Part shown: in pieces, positions 12,901 to 25,813 of the stretch
How positions within the stretch are numbered: position 1 is the first letter of the stretch
Layout: each line of letters opens with the position of its first letter
Source of the DNA: Metellina segmentata
Lineage: Eukaryota > Arthropoda > Arachnida > Araneae > Tetragnathidae
Reading direction: 5' to 3'
Length of the DNA: 64,000 nt
Assembly: GCA_947359465.1 (NCBI GenBank)
Contig: CANAIC010000156.1
Span: forward strand, 95,001 to 159,000
Notes under the pieces: generated by a model
Databases searched by the model: none
The model's input: the letters and a program-made list of their open reading frames with translations, nothing else
Told to the model about the DNA's origin: nothing
Program-made: the position numbers and the translations under genes

Positions 12901-15900
12901 TGCCCATTTCGAGATGGTAGGGAAAATAAGAGAACGCGTCCCCTACTCCCTCTTCTGCTTTCGAAATGACGCCGATTTCCTTCGCTACATGGGGGCTGAG
13001 GCAGTGCATTAGAAGTTCCTTTGTACTAAGCCCAGCCGCTCTAGCAACTTGTCCTAGTGTGGTGATGACAGCAGCTCCCCGGAATCGAGAAGGGAGAGTT
13101 GCCATCCTCATCCCCGATCCCGGGAGCTTGACGAACTTGAAGAAGTACATATCAATTGCACATATCATGGAGCGGTAGCCTTCAGTCAGTTTATCTTCTC
13201 CAATGTACCCATCGAAGTCTATCCAATGGTGTTGAGGCTCCCTTCACTCCGGTTGAGTTGTACAGCTCTAGCACCTCTTCGATGTAACCCGTTTGGTCAA
13301 GTGAGACCGAACCGTCTGCTAGTCTGGTTATCTTCATTGAAAGGATCTCACTTGCTTCTCCTAGGTCCTTGGCCTTGAACCTTTCCATTACTTCACGCTT
13401 GAAGGCATTAATAGACTGCTGTTCACCGACAATCAGCATGTCGTCAACATATAACCCAAGGAAAAGCTTTCTCCCCTGGTGATAGTAGACACATGGGTCA
13501 TATTTGGAACGCAGCAGTCCATAGTCCTTCAAAAAAGAATCAAAACACTTGTTCCATTATTATCGTTTAAATGCTCCACCATCTCTTCTAATTTAATATC
13601 CAATGGTGTTATCTTGTCTCCTGGTCCGATGACTTGTGGAGTGGCGTCTGCAACTGGTGCTTCTTCTTCTGTTTCTTCATCGCTCTCATCGCTGTCGGGC
13701 TGTGCGTCTGCCATCCGCTCTAGCTCTTTGAGCTGCTTTCTTTGTTCTTTGATTCGGGTCGCGGCAACCTTTGTGTTGACAAATTGGCGCTTGAATCCGG
13801 CACCCCCTCCTAAGCTCAGCCCAACCATAGCGGCCGAATTGGCTGTTCCAGCGACGTCAACCGCTCCATTCGCCACTATGGCGCCATACGATCTACTGAG
13901 CCCCAGCGTGATTCCAATGAAATGGAGCCACATGTATAAAGTCGGATTGGTGCTGCTCGAGTAGGCGGACTTGGTCGTCATGCCCATTTCGAGATGGTAG
14001 GGAAAATAAGAGAACGCGTCCCCTACTCCCTCTTCTGCTTTCGAAATGACGCCGATTTCCTTCGCTACATGGGGGCTGAGGCAGTGCATTAGAAGTTCCT
14101 TTGTACTAAGCCCAGCCGCTCTAGCAACTTGTCCTAGTGTGGTGATGACAGCAGCTCCCCGGAATCGAGAAGGGAGAGTTGCCATCCTCATCCCCGATCC
14201 CGGGAGCTTGACGAACTTGAAGAAGTACATATCAATTGCACATATCATGGAGCGGTAGCCTTCAGTCAGTTTATCTTCTCCAATGTACCCATCGAAGTCT
14301 ATCCAATGGTGTTGAGGCTCCCTTCACTCCGGTTGAGTTGTACAGCTCTAGCACCTCTTCGATGTAACCCGTTTGGTCAAGTGAGACCGAACCGTCTGCT
14401 AGTCTGGTTATCTTCATTGAAAGGATCTCACTTGCTTCTCCTAGGTCCTTGGCCTTGAACCTTTCCATTACTTCACGCTTGAAGGCATTAATAGACTGCT
14501 GTTCACCGACAATCAGCATGTCGTCAACATATAACCCAAGGAAAAGCTTTCTCCCCTGGTGATAGTAGACACATGGGTCATATTTGGAACGCAGCAGTCC
14601 ATAGTCCTTCAAAAAAGAATCAAAACACTTGTTCCATTATTATCGTTTAAATGCTCCACCATCTCTTCTAATTTAATATCCAATGGTGTTATCTTGTCTC
14701 CTGGTCCGATGACTTGTGGAGTGGCGTCTGCAACTGGTGCTTCTTCTTCTGTTTCTTCATCGCTCTCATCGCTGTCGGGCTGTGCGTCTGCCATCCGCTC
14801 TAGCTCTTTGAGCTGCTTTCTTTGTTCTTTGATTCGGGTCGCGGCAACCTTTGTGTTGACAAATTGGCGCTTGAATCCGGCACCCCCTCCTAAGCTCAGC
14901 CCAACCATAGCGGCCGAATTGGCTGTTCCAGCGACGTCAACCGCTCCATTCGCCACTATGGCGCCATACGATCTACTGAGCCCCAGCGTGATTCCAATGA
15001 AATGGAGCCACATGTATAAAGTCGGATTGGTGCTGCTCGAGTAGGCGGACTTGGTCGTCATGCCCATTTCGAGATGGTAGGGAAAATAAGAGAACGCGTC
15101 CCCTACTCCCTCTTCTGCTTTCGAAATGACGCCGATTTCCTTCGCTACATGGGGGCTGAGGCAGTGCATTAGAAGTTCCTTTGTACTAAGCCCAGCCGCT
15201 CTAGCAACTTGTCCTAGTGTGGTGATGACAGCAGCTCCCCGGAATCGAGAAGGGAGAGTTGCCATCCTCATCCCCGATCCCGGGAGCTTGACGAACTTGA
15301 AGAAGTACATATCAATTGCACATATCATGGAGCGGTAGCCTTCAGTCAGTTTATCTTCTCCAATGTACCCATCGAAGTCTATCCAATGGTGTTGAGGCTC
15401 CCTTCACTCCGGTTGAGTTGTACAGCTCTAGCACCTCTTCGATGTAACCCGTTTGGTCAAGTGAGACCGAACCGTCTGCTAGTCTGGTTATCTTCATTGA
15501 AAGGATCTCACTTGCTTCTCCTAGGTCCTTGGCCTTGAACCTTTCCATTACTTCACGCTTGAAGGCATTAATAGACTGCTGTTCACCGACAATCAGCATG
15601 TCGTCAACATATAACCCAAGGAAAAGCTTTCTCCCCTGGTGATAGTAGACACATGGGTCATATTTGGAACGCAGCAGTCCATAGTCCTTCAAAAAAGAAT
15701 CAAAACACTTGTTCCATTATTATCGTTTAAATGCTCCACCATCTCTTCTAATTTAATATCCAATGGTGTTATCTTGTCTCCTGGTCCGATGACTTGTGGA
15801 GTGGCGTCTGCAACTGGTGCTTCTTCTTCTGTTTCTTCATCGCTCTCATCGCTGTCGGGCTGTGCGTCTGCCATCCGCTCTAGCTCTTTGAGCTGCTTTC

Positions 15901-17510
15901 TTTGTTCTTTGATTCGGGTCGCGGCAACCTTTGTGTTGACAAATTGGCGCTTGAATCCGGCACCCCCTCCTAAGCTCAGCCCAACCATAGCGGCCGAATT
16001 GGCTGTTCCAGCGACGTCAACCGCTCCATTCGCCACTATGGCGCCATACGATCTACTGAGCCCCAGCGTGATTCCAATGAAATGGAGCCACATGTATAAA
16101 GTCGGATTGGTGCTGCTCGAGTAGGCGGACTTGGTCGTCATGCCCATTTCGAGATGGTAGGGAAAATAAGAGAACGCGTCCCCTACTCCCTCTTCTGCTT
16201 TCGAAATGACGCCGATTTCCTTCGCTACATGGGGGCTGAGGCAGTGCATTAGAAGTTCCTTTGTACTAAGCCCAGCCGCTCTAGCAACTTGTCCTAGTGT
16301 GGTGATGACAGCAGCTCCCCGGAATCGAGAAGGGAGAGTTGCCATCCTCATCCCCGATCCCGGGAGCTTGACGAACTTGAAGAAGTACATATCAATTGCA
16401 CATATCATGGAGCGGTAGCCTTCAGTCAGTTTATCTTCTCCAATGTACCCATCGAAGTCTATCCAATGGTGTTGAGGCTCCCTTCACTCCGGTTGAGTTG
16501 TACAGCTCTAGCACCTCTTCGATGTAACCCGTTTGGTCAAGTGAGACCGAACCGTCTGCTAGTCTGGTTATCTTCATTGAAAGGATCTCACTTGCTTCTC
16601 CTAGGTCCTTGGCCTTGAACCTTTCCATTACTTCACGCTTGAAGGCATTAATAGACTGCTGTTCACCGACAATCAGCATGTCGTCAACATATAACCCAAG
16701 GAAAAGCTTTCTCCCCTGGTGATAGTAGACACATGGGTCATATTTGGAACGCAGCAGTCCATAGTCCTTCAAAAAAGAATCAAAACACTTGTTCCATTAT
16801 TATCGTTTAAATGCTCCACCATCTCTTCTAATTTAATATCCAATGGTGTTATCTTGTCTCCTGGTCCGATGACTTGTGGAGTGGCGTCTGCAACTGGTGC
16901 TTCTTCTTCTGTTTCTTCATCGCTCTCATCGCTGTCGGGCTGTGCGTCTGCCATCCGCTCTAGCTCTTTGAGCTGCTTTCTTTGTTCTTTGATTCGGGTC
17001 GCGGCAACCTTTGTGTTGACAAATTGGCGCTTGAATCCGGCACCCCCTCCTAAGCTCAGCCCAACCATAGCGGCCGAATTGGCTGTTCCAGCGACGTCAA
17101 CCGCTCCATTCGCCACTATGGCGCCATACGATCTACTGAGCCCCAGCGTGATTCCAATGAAATGGAGCCACATGTATAAAGTCGGATTGGTGCTGCTCGA
17201 GTAGGCGGACTTGGTCGTCATGCCCATTTCGAGATGGTAGGGAAAATAAGAGAACGCGTCCCCTACTCCCTCTTCTGCTTTCGAAATGACGCCGATTTCC
17301 TTCGCTACATGGGGGCTGAGGCAGTGCATTAGAAGTTCCTTTGTACTAAGCCCAGCCGCTCTAGCAACTTGTCCTAGTGTGGTGATGACAGCAGCTCCCC
17401 GGAATCGAGAAGGGAGAGTTGCCATCCTCATCCCCGATCCCGGGAGCTTGACGAACTTGAAGAAGTACATATCAATTGCACATATCATGGAGCGGTAGCC
17501 TTCAGTCAGT

Positions 17511-18589
17511 TTATCTTCTCCAATGTACCCATCGAAGTCTATCCAATGGTGTTGAGGCTCCCTTCACTCCGGTTGAGTTGTACAGCTCTAGCACCTCTTC
17601 GATGTAACCCGTTTGGTCAAGTGAGACCGAACCGTCTGCTAGTCTGGTTATCTTCATTGAAAGGATCTCACTTGCTTCTCCTAGGTCCTTGGCCTTGAAC
17701 CTTTCCATTACTTCACGCTTGAAGGCATTAATAGACTGCTGTTCACCGACAATCAGCATGTCGTCAACATATAACCCAAGGAAAAGCTTTCTCCCCTGGT
17801 GATAGTAGACACATGGGTCATATTTGGAACGCAGCAGTCCATAGTCCTTCAAAAAAGAATCAAACACTTGTTCCATTATTATCGTTTAAATGCTCCACCA
17901 TCTCTTCTAATTTAATATCCAATGGTGTTATCTTGTCTCCTGGTCCGATGACTTGTGGAGTGGCGTCTGCAACTGGTGCTTCTTCTTCTGTTTCTTCATC
18001 GCTCTCATCGCTGTCGGGCTGTGCGTCTGCCATCCGCTCTAGCTCTTTGAGCTGCTTTCTTTGTTCTTTGATTCGGGTCGCGGCAACCTTTGTGTTGACA
18101 AATTGGCGCTTGAATCCGGCACCCCCTCCTAAGCTCAGCCCAACCATAGCGGCCGAATTGGCTGTTCCAGCGACGTCAACCGCTCCATTCGCCACTATGG
18201 CGCCATACGATCTACTGAGCCCCAGCGTGATTCCAATGAAATGGAGCCACATGTATAAAGTCGGATTGGTGCTGCTCGAGTAGGCGGACTTGGTCGTCAT
18301 GCCCATTTCGAGATGGTAGGGAAAATAAGAGAACGCGTCCCCTACTCCCTCTTCTGCTTTCGAAATGACGCCGATTTCCTTCGCTACATGGGGGCTGAGG
18401 CAGTGCATTAGAAGTTCCTTTGTACTAAGCCCAGCCGCTCTAGCAACTTGTCCTAGTGTGGTGATGACAGCAGCTCCCCGGAATCGAGAAGGGAGAGTTG
18501 CCATCCTCATCCCCGATCCCGGGAGCTTGACGAACTTGAAGAAGTACATATCAATTGCACATATCATGGAGCGGTAGCCTTCAGTCAGT
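17511..18589. repeat. Satellite unit with 1-nt deletion that reveals copia continuity (1079 bp)
   Basis: An A run near 17863-17867 has lost one base. The nucleoprotein-like frame then stops four codons early (17860-18567), and the copia frame gains an in-frame ATG upstream (17511-17876), reading M-E-Q-V-F-D-S-F-L-K-D. Both effects sit at the fusion point of the two fragments. Confidence 0.9.
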
Positions 18590-20749
18590 TTATCTTCTCC
18601 AATGTACCCATCGAAGTCTATCCAATGGTGTTGAGGCTCCCTTCACTCCGGTTGAGTTGTACAGCTCTAGCACCTCTTCGATGTAACCCGTTTGGTCAAG
18701 TGAGACCGAACCGTCTGCTAGTCTGGTTATCTTCATTGAAAGGATCTCACTTGCTTCTCCTAGGTCCTTGGCCTTGAACCTTTCCATTACTTCACGCTTG
18801 AAGGCATTAATAGACTGCTGTTCACCGACAATCAGCATGTCGTCAACATATAACCCAAGGAAAAGCTTTCTCCCCTGGTGATAGTAGACACATGGGTCAT
18901 ATTTGGAACGCAGCAGTCCATAGTCCTTCAAAAAAGAATCAAAACACTTGTTCCATTATTATCGTTTAAATGCTCCACCATCTCTTCTAATTTAATATCC
19001 AATGGTGTTATCTTGTCTCCTGGTCCGATGACTTGTGGAGTGGCGTCTGCAACTGGTGCTTCTTCTTCTGTTTCTTCATCGCTCTCATCGCTGTCGGGCT
19101 GTGCGTCTGCCATCCGCTCTAGCTCTTTGAGCTGCTTTCTTTGTTCTTTGATTCGGGTCGCGGCAACCTTTGTGTTGACAAATTGGCGCTTGAATACGGC
19201 ACCCCCTCCTAAGCTCAGCCCAACCATAGCGGCCGAATTGGCTGTTCCAGCGACGTCAACCGCTCCATTCGCCACTATGGCGCCATACGATCTACTGAGC
19301 CCCAGCGTGATTCCAATGAAATGGAGCCACATGTATAAAGTCGGATTGGTGCTGCTCGAGTAGGCGGACTTGGTCGTCATGCCCATTTCGAGATGGTAGG
19401 GAAAATAAGAGAACGCGTCCCCTACTCCCTCTTCTGCTTTCGAAATGACGCCGATTTCCTTCGCTACATGGGGGCTGAGGCAGTGCATTAGAAGTTCCTT
19501 TGTACTAAGCCCAGCCGCTCTAGCAACTTGTCCTAGTGTGGTGATGACAGCAGCTCCCCGGAATCGAGAAGGGAGAGTTGCCATCCTCATCCCCGATCCC
19601 GGGAGCTTGACGAACTTGAAGAAGTACATATCAATTGCACATATCATGGAGCGGTAGCCTTCAGTCAGTTTATCTTCTCCAATGTACCCATCGAAGTCTA
19701 TCCAATGGTGTTGAGGCTCCCTTCACTCCGGTTGAGTTGTACAGCTCTAGCACCTCTTCGATGTAACCCGTTTGGTCAAGTGAGACCGAACCGTCTGCTA
19801 GTCTGGTTATCTTCATTGAAAGGATCTCACTTGCTTCTCCTAGGTCCTTGGCCTTGAACCTTTCCATTACTTCACGCTTGAAGGCATTAATAGACTGCTG
19901 TTCACCGACAATCAGCATGTCGTCAACATATAACCCAAGGAAAAGCTTTCTCCCCTGGTGATAGTAGACACATGGGTCATATTTGGAACGCAGCAGTCCA
20001 TAGTCCTTCAAAAAAGAATCAAAACACTTGTTCCATTATTATCGTTTAAATGCTCCACCATCTCTTCTAATTTAATATCCAATGGTGTTATCTTGTCTCC
20101 TGGTCCGATGACTTGTGGAGTGGCGTCTGCAACTGGTGCTTCTTCTTCTGTTTCTTCATCGCTCTCATCGCTGTCGGGCTGTGCGTCTGCCATCCGCTCT
20201 AGCTCTTTGAGCTGCTTTCTTTGTTCTTTGATTCGGGTCGCGGCAACCTTTGTGTTGACAAATTGGCGCTTGAATACGGCACCCCCTCCTAAGCTCAGCC
20301 CAACCATAGCGGCCGAATTGGCTGTTCCAGCGACGTCAACCGCTCCATTCGCCACTATGGCGCCATACGATCTACTGAGCCCCAGCGTGATTCCAATGAA
20401 ATGGAGCCACATGTATAAAGTCGGATTGGTGCTGCTCGAGTAGGCGGACTTGGTCGTCATGCCCATTTCGAGATGGTAGGGAAAATAAGAGAACGCGTCC
20501 CCTACTCCCTCTTCTGCTTTCGAAATGACGCCGATTTCCTTCGCTACATGGGGGCTGAGGCAGTGCATTAGAAGTTCCTTTGTACTAAGCCCAGCCGCTC
20601 TAGCAACTTGTCCTAGTGTGGTGATGACAGCAGCTCCCCGGAATCGAGAAGGGAGAGTTGCCATCCTCATCCCCGATCCCGGGAGCTTGACGAACTTGAA
20701 GAAGTACATATCAATTGCACATATCATGGAGCGGTAGCCTTCAGTCAGT
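18590..20749. repeat. Two adjacent satellite units sharing a private substitution
   Basis: Both units carry C-to-A at about 19195 and 20275 (glycine-to-valine in the nucleoprotein-like frame). No other unit in the window has it. Adjacent sharing is what a recent unequal exchange or single-unit duplication would leave. Confidence 0.85.
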
Positions 20750-23700
20750 TTATCTTCTCCAATGTACCCATCGAAGTCTATCCAATGGTGTTGAGGCTCC
20801 CTTCACTCCGGTTGAGTTGTACAGCTCTAGCACCTCTTCGATGTAACCCGTTTGGTCAAGTGAGACCGAACCGTCTGCTAGTCTGGTTATCTTCATTGAA
20901 AGGATCTCACTTGCTTCTCCTAGGTCCTTGGCCTTGAACCTTTCCATTACTTCACGCTTGAAGGCATTAATAGACTGCTGTTCACCGACAATCAGCATGT
21001 CGTCAACATATAACCCAAGGAAAAGCTTTCTCCCCTGGTGATAGTAGACACATGGGTCATATTTGGAACGCAGCAGTCCATAGTCCTTCAAAAAAGAATC
21101 AAAACACTTGTTCCATTATTATCGTTTAAATGCTCCACCATCTCTTCTAATTTAATATCCAATGGTGTTATCTTGTCTCCTGGTCCGATGACTTGTGGAG
21201 TGGCGTCTGCAACTGGTGCTTCTTCTTCTGTTTCTTCATCGCTCTCATCGCTGTCGGGCTGTGCGTCTGCCATCCGCTCTAGCTCTTTGAGCTGCTTTCT
21301 TTGTTCTTTGATTCGGGTCGCGGCAACCTTTGTGTTGACAAATTGGCGCTTGAATCCGGCACCCCCTCCTAAGCTCAGCCCAACCATAGCGGCCGAATTG
21401 GCTGTTCCAGCGACGTCAACCGCTCCATTCGCCACTATGGCGCCATACGATCTACTGAGCCCCAGCGTGATTCCAATGAAATGGAGCCACATGTATAAAG
21501 TCGGATTGGTGCTGCTCGAGTAGGCGGACTTGGTCGTCATGCCCATTTCGAGATGGTAGGGAAAATAAGAGAACGCGTCCCCTACTCCCTCTTCTGCTTT
21601 CGAAATGACGCCGATTTCCTTCGCTACATGGGGGCTGAGGCAGTGCATTAGAAGTTCCTTTGTACTAAGCCCAGCCGCTCTAGCAACTTGTCCTAGTGTG
21701 GTGATGACAGCAGCTCCCCGGAATCGAGAAGGGAGAGTTGCCATCCTCATCCCCGATCCCGGGAGCTTGACGAACTTGAAGAAGTACATATCAATTGCAC
21801 ATATCATGGAGCGGTAGCCTTCAGTCAGTTTATCTTCTCCAATGTACCCATCGAAGTCTATCCAATGGTGTTGAGGCTCCCTTCACTCCGGTTGAGTTGT
21901 ACAGCTCTAGCACCTCTTCGATGTAACCCGTTTGGTCAAGTGAGACCGAACCGTCTGCTAGTCTGGTTATCTTCATTGAAAGGATCTCACTTGCTTCTCC
22001 TAGGTCCTTGGCCTTGAACCTTTCCATTACTTCACGCTTGAAGGCATTAATAGACTGCTGTTCACCGACAATCAGCATGTCGTCAACATATAACCCAAGG
22101 AAAAGCTTTCTCCCCTGGTGATAGTAGACACATGGGTCATATTTGGAACGCAGCAGTCCATAGTCCTTCAAAAAAGAATCAAAACACTTGTTCCATTATT
22201 ATCGTTTAAATGCTCCACCATCTCTTCTAATTTAATATCCAATGGTGTTATCTTGTCTCCTGGTCCGATGACTTGTGGAGTGGCGTCTGCAACTGGTGCT
22301 TCTTCTTCTGTTTCTTCATCGCTCTCATCGCTGTCGGGCTGTGCGTCTGCCATCCGCTCTAGCTCTTTGAGCTGCTTTCTTTGTTCTTTGATTCGGGTCG
22401 CGGCAACCTTTGTGTTGACAAATTGGCGCTTGAATCCGGCACCCCCTCCTAAGCTCAGCCCAACCATAGCGGCCGAATTGGCTGTTCCAGCGACGTCAAC
22501 CGCTCCATTCGCCACTATGGCGCCATACGATCTACTGAGCCCCAGCGTGATTCCAATGAAATGGAGCCACATGTATAAAGTCGGATTGGTGCTGCTCGAG
22601 TAGGCGGACTTGGTCGTCATGCCCATTTCGAGATGGTAGGGAAAATAAGAGAACGCGTCCCCTACTCCCTCTTCTGCTTTCGAAATGACGCCGATTTCCT
22701 TCGCTACATGGGGGCTGAGGCAGTGCATTAGAAGTTCCTTTGTACTAAGCCCAGCCGCTCTAGCAACTTGTCCTAGTGTGGTGATGACAGCAGCTCCCCG
22801 GAATCGAGAAGGGAGAGTTGCCATCCTCATCCCCGATCCCGGGAGCTTGACGAACTTGAAGAAGTACATATCAATTGCACATATCATGGAGCGGTAGCCT
22901 TCAGTCAGTTTATCTTCTCCAATGTACCCATCGAAGTCTATCCAATGGTGTTGAGGCTCCCTTCACTCCGGTTGAGTTGTACAGCTCTAGCACCTCTTCG
23001 ATGTAACCCGTTTGGTCAAGTGAGACCGAACCGTCTGCTAGTCTGGTTATCTTCATTGAAAGGATCTCACTTGCTTCTCCTAGGTCCTTGGCCTTGAACC
23101 TTTCCATTACTTCACGCTTGAAGGCATTAATAGACTGCTGTTCACCGACAATCAGCATGTCGTCAACATATAACCCAAGGAAAAGCTTTCTCCCCTGGTG
23201 ATAGTAGACACATGGGTCATATTTGGAACGCAGCAGTCCATAGTCCTTCAAAAAAGAATCAAAACACTTGTTCCATTATTATCGTTTAAATGCTCCACCA
23301 TCTCTTCTAATTTAATATCCAATGGTGTTATCTTGTCTCCTGGTCCGATGACTTGTGGAGTGGCGTCTGCAACTGGTGCTTCTTCTTCTGTTTCTTCATC
23401 GCTCTCATCGCTGTCGGGCTGTGCGTCTGCCATCCGCTCTAGCTCTTTGAGCTGCTTTCTTTGTTCTTTGATTCGGGTCGCGGCAACCTTTGTGTTGACA
23501 AATTGGCGCTTGAATCCGGCACCCCCTCCTAAGCTCAGCCCAACCATAGCGGCCGAATTGGCTGTTCCAGCGACGTCAACCGCTCCATTCGCCACTATGG
23601 CGCCATACGATCTACTGAGCCCCAGCGTGATTCCAATGAAATGGAGCCACATGTATAAAGTCGGATTGGTGCTGCTCGAGTAGGCGGACTTGGTCGTCAT

Positions 23701-23989
23701 GCCCATTTCGAGATGGTAGGGAAAATAAGAGAACGCGTCCCCTACTCCCTCTTCTGCTTTCGAAATGACGCCGATTTCCTTCGCTACATGGGGGCTGAGG
23801 CAGTGCATTAGAAGTTCCTTTGTACTAAGCCCAGCCGCTCTAGCAACTTGTCCTAGTGTGGTGATGACAGCAGCTCCCCGGAATCGAGAAGGGAGAGTTG
23901 CCATCCTCATCCCCGATCCCGGGAGCTTGACGAACTTGAAGAAGTACATATCAATTGCACATATCATGGAGCGGTAGCCTTCAGTCAGT

Positions 23990-25277
23990 TTATCTTCTCC
24001 AATGTACCCATCGAAGTCTATCCAATGGTGTTGAGGCTCCCTTCACTCCGGTTGAGTTGTACAGCTCTAGCACCTCTTCGATGTAACCCGTTTGGTCAAG
24101 TGAGACCGAACCGTCTGCTAGTCTGGTTATCTTCATTGAAAGGATCTCACTTGCTTCTCCTAGGTCCTTGGCCTTGAACCTTTCCATTACTTCACGCTTG
24201 AAGGCATTAATAGACTGCTGTTCACCGACAATCAGCATGTCGTCAACATATAACCCAAGGAAAAGCTTTCTCCCCTGGTGATAGTAGACACATGGGTCAT
24301 ATTTGGAACGCAGCAGTCCATAGTCCTTCAAAAAAGAATCAAAACACTTGTTCCATTATTATCGTTTAAATGCTCCACCATCTCTTCTAATTTAATATCC
24401 AATGGTGTTATCTTGTCTCCTGGTCCGATGACTTGTGGAGTGGCGTCTGCAACTGGTGCTTCTTCTTCTGTTTCTTCATCGCTCTCATCGCTGTCGGGCT
24501 GTGCGTCTGCCATCCGCTCTAGCTCTTTGAGCTGCTTTCTTTGTTCTTTGATTCGGGTCGCGGCAACCTTTGTGTTGACAAATTGGCGCTTGAATCCGGC
24601 ACCCCCTCCTAAGCTCAGCCCAACCATAGCGGCCGAATTGGCTGTTCCAGCGACGTCAAACGCTCCATTCGCCACTATGGCGCCATACGATCTACTGAGC
24701 CCCAGCGTGATTCCAATGAAATGGAGCCACATGTATAAAGTCGGATTGGTGCTGCTCGAGTAGGCGGACTTGGTCGTCATGCCCATTTCGAGATGGTAGG
24801 GAAAATAAGAGAACGCGTCCCCTACTCCCTCTTCTGCTTTCGAAATGACGCCGATTTCCTTCGCTACATGGGGGCTGAGGCAGTGCATTAGAAGTTCCTT
24901 TGTACTAAGCCCAGCCGCTCTAGCAACTTGTCCTAGTTTGGTGATGACAGCAGCTCCCCGGAATCGAGAAGGGAGAGTTGCCATCCTCATCCCCGATCCC
25001 GGGAGCTTGACGAACTTGAAGAAGTACATATCAATTGCACATATCATGGAGCGGTAGCCTTCAGTCAGTTTATCTTCTCCAATGTACCCATCGAAGTCTA
25101 TCCAATGGTGTTGAGGCTCCCTTCACTCCGGTTGAGTTGTACAGCTCTAGCACCTCTTCGATGTAACCCGTTTGGTCAAGTGAGACCGAACCGTCTGCTA
25201 GTCTGGTTATCTTCATTGAAAGGATCTCATTTGCTTCTCCTAGGTCCTTGGCCTTGAACCTTTCCATTACTTCACGC
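23990..25277. repeat. Last units of block 1, with private changes and truncation by A1
   Basis: The unit at 23990 has two private changes in the nucleoprotein-like frame (valine-to-phenylalanine near 24660, threonine-to-lysine near 24939). The following unit (from 25070) has a serine-to-asparagine change in the copia fragment near 25230 and is cut at 25277 by the insertion of A1. It continues at 30920. Confidence 0.88.
25266..25277. repeat. Target-site duplication, left copy, element A1
   Basis: ATTACTTCACGC, repeated at 30920-30931 right after the tail of A1. It is preceded by TCC; because the A1 tail also ends in TCC, the duplication could be up to 3 bases longer. Confidence 0.95.
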
Positions 25278-25813
25278 GCCCCCAGGGGCATTCCTTCTTT
25301 AGGTTTGTACGGGCTTCACAACCCCGGGGTACCTGAGTGATCTTCCCTCCCTTTCGTTCTTCTTCTCCTCTACCCTTAGCTTTTTGCTTTTTCTTCCTCC
25401 CTCGTTGTGGTTGCCTCTTCGGAGGTGAGGGCTCCCCTTGAGAAGCTTTTCGCCAGTCTGTGCTTTCAGCTCCTCTTGGGGATTATATCACCCACGTGTT
25501 TGCCGTGCGTGGAGACCTGTGTCTTCGGAAAGGGTGATCCAGGTGATTGAGGGACAACATAACGCCCCAATACATTGCTTCGGCTCCTGCTTCGAATAAA
25601 CAGGAGGTGTACTTTGGTCCCAGTACATTGATCGGCTGGTGGGTATATCCTGCTAGGACTAAGGACCTGCTCACCAACTAGCTCCTTAAGGCAGTCATAG
25701 AGGTGAGTTGGGTCCGTATAGTCTCTGGTTAGCACCGGTACAGGAACCTGTATCCCCTCGTTGGACTCCATGGTGGGTGGTGCCGCCGGGGACTGAAAAC
25801 ATCATTTTCAAAC
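25278..25813 (+). promoter_or_regulatory. A1 5' UTR with conserved GC-rich terminal block
   Basis: 536 bp without a long gene. The first 65 or so bases (to about 25344) are almost identical in A1, A2, A4 and family B and contain self-complementary GC blocks (GCCC..GGGC at the very start; ACCCCGGGGT about 45 bases in). LINEs of this kind carry their promoter inside the 5' UTR, so this block is the best candidate for it or for a 5' processing signal (inference). A pyrimidine-rich stretch follows at about 25340-25420, then a GC-richer part that resembles part of the B leader. Confidence 0.7.
25770..25796 (+). promoter_or_regulatory. Upstream ORF of 8 codons in the A1 leader
   Basis: ATG-G context, reading M-V-G-G-A-A-G-D-stop, ending 17 nt before the ORF1 start. 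The same upstream ORF is present in A2 (40278-40304) and A4 (58138-58164), and a homologous ATG occurs in B (36419). Scanning ribosomes would meet it first, so it may tune ORF1 translation; that is inference. Confidence 0.5.

Larger units (their letters stand above)
1..25277. repeat. Satellite array, block 1 (about 23.4 units of 1080 bp)
   Basis: Tandem, head-to-tail units of 1080 bp with almost no divergence. Unit boundaries, taken at the TTA that closes the copia fragment, fall at 236, 1316, 2396, 3476, 4556, 5636, 6713, 7793, 8873, 9951, 11031, 12111, 13191, 14271, 15351, 16431, 17511, 18590, 19670, 20750, 21830, 22910, 23990 and 25070. Each unit holds, on the minus strand, a copia RT fragment (left) and a virus nucleoprotein-like fragment (right). 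The nucleoprotein-like frame of about 239 codons is open at 574-1293 and then every unit to 24328-25047. Units at 2396, 9951, 12111-17510 and 20750-23989 show no difference in their translated frames; the others carry the private changes listed separately. The block ends inside a copia fragment where element A1 inserted. Near-identity points to recent amplification or strong homogenisation. Confidence 0.97.

Noticed and set aside
1..25277. A tandem family of functional genes
   Set aside because: Both fragments lack essential parts of their proteins, the copia part has no ATG in most units, and the frames end in each other's sequence. A satellite explains this better.
1..25277. CRISPR-like array
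   Set aside because: The repeats are 1080 bp, contiguous and without spacers, in eukaryotic-type DNA.
25278..25343. Canonical HDV-like ribozyme in the 5' terminal block
   Set aside because: By hand I find only short pairings (GCCC/GGGC, GGGG/CCCC, CCT/AGG) and no clear P3-P1 stacking or P4. A covariance search is needed, so I list the block only as a candidate regulatory region.
25466..25771. Minus-strand frame of 101 codons in the A leader (also 39974-40279)
   Set aside because: Antisense to the 5' UTR, no recognisable domain, disrupted in A4.
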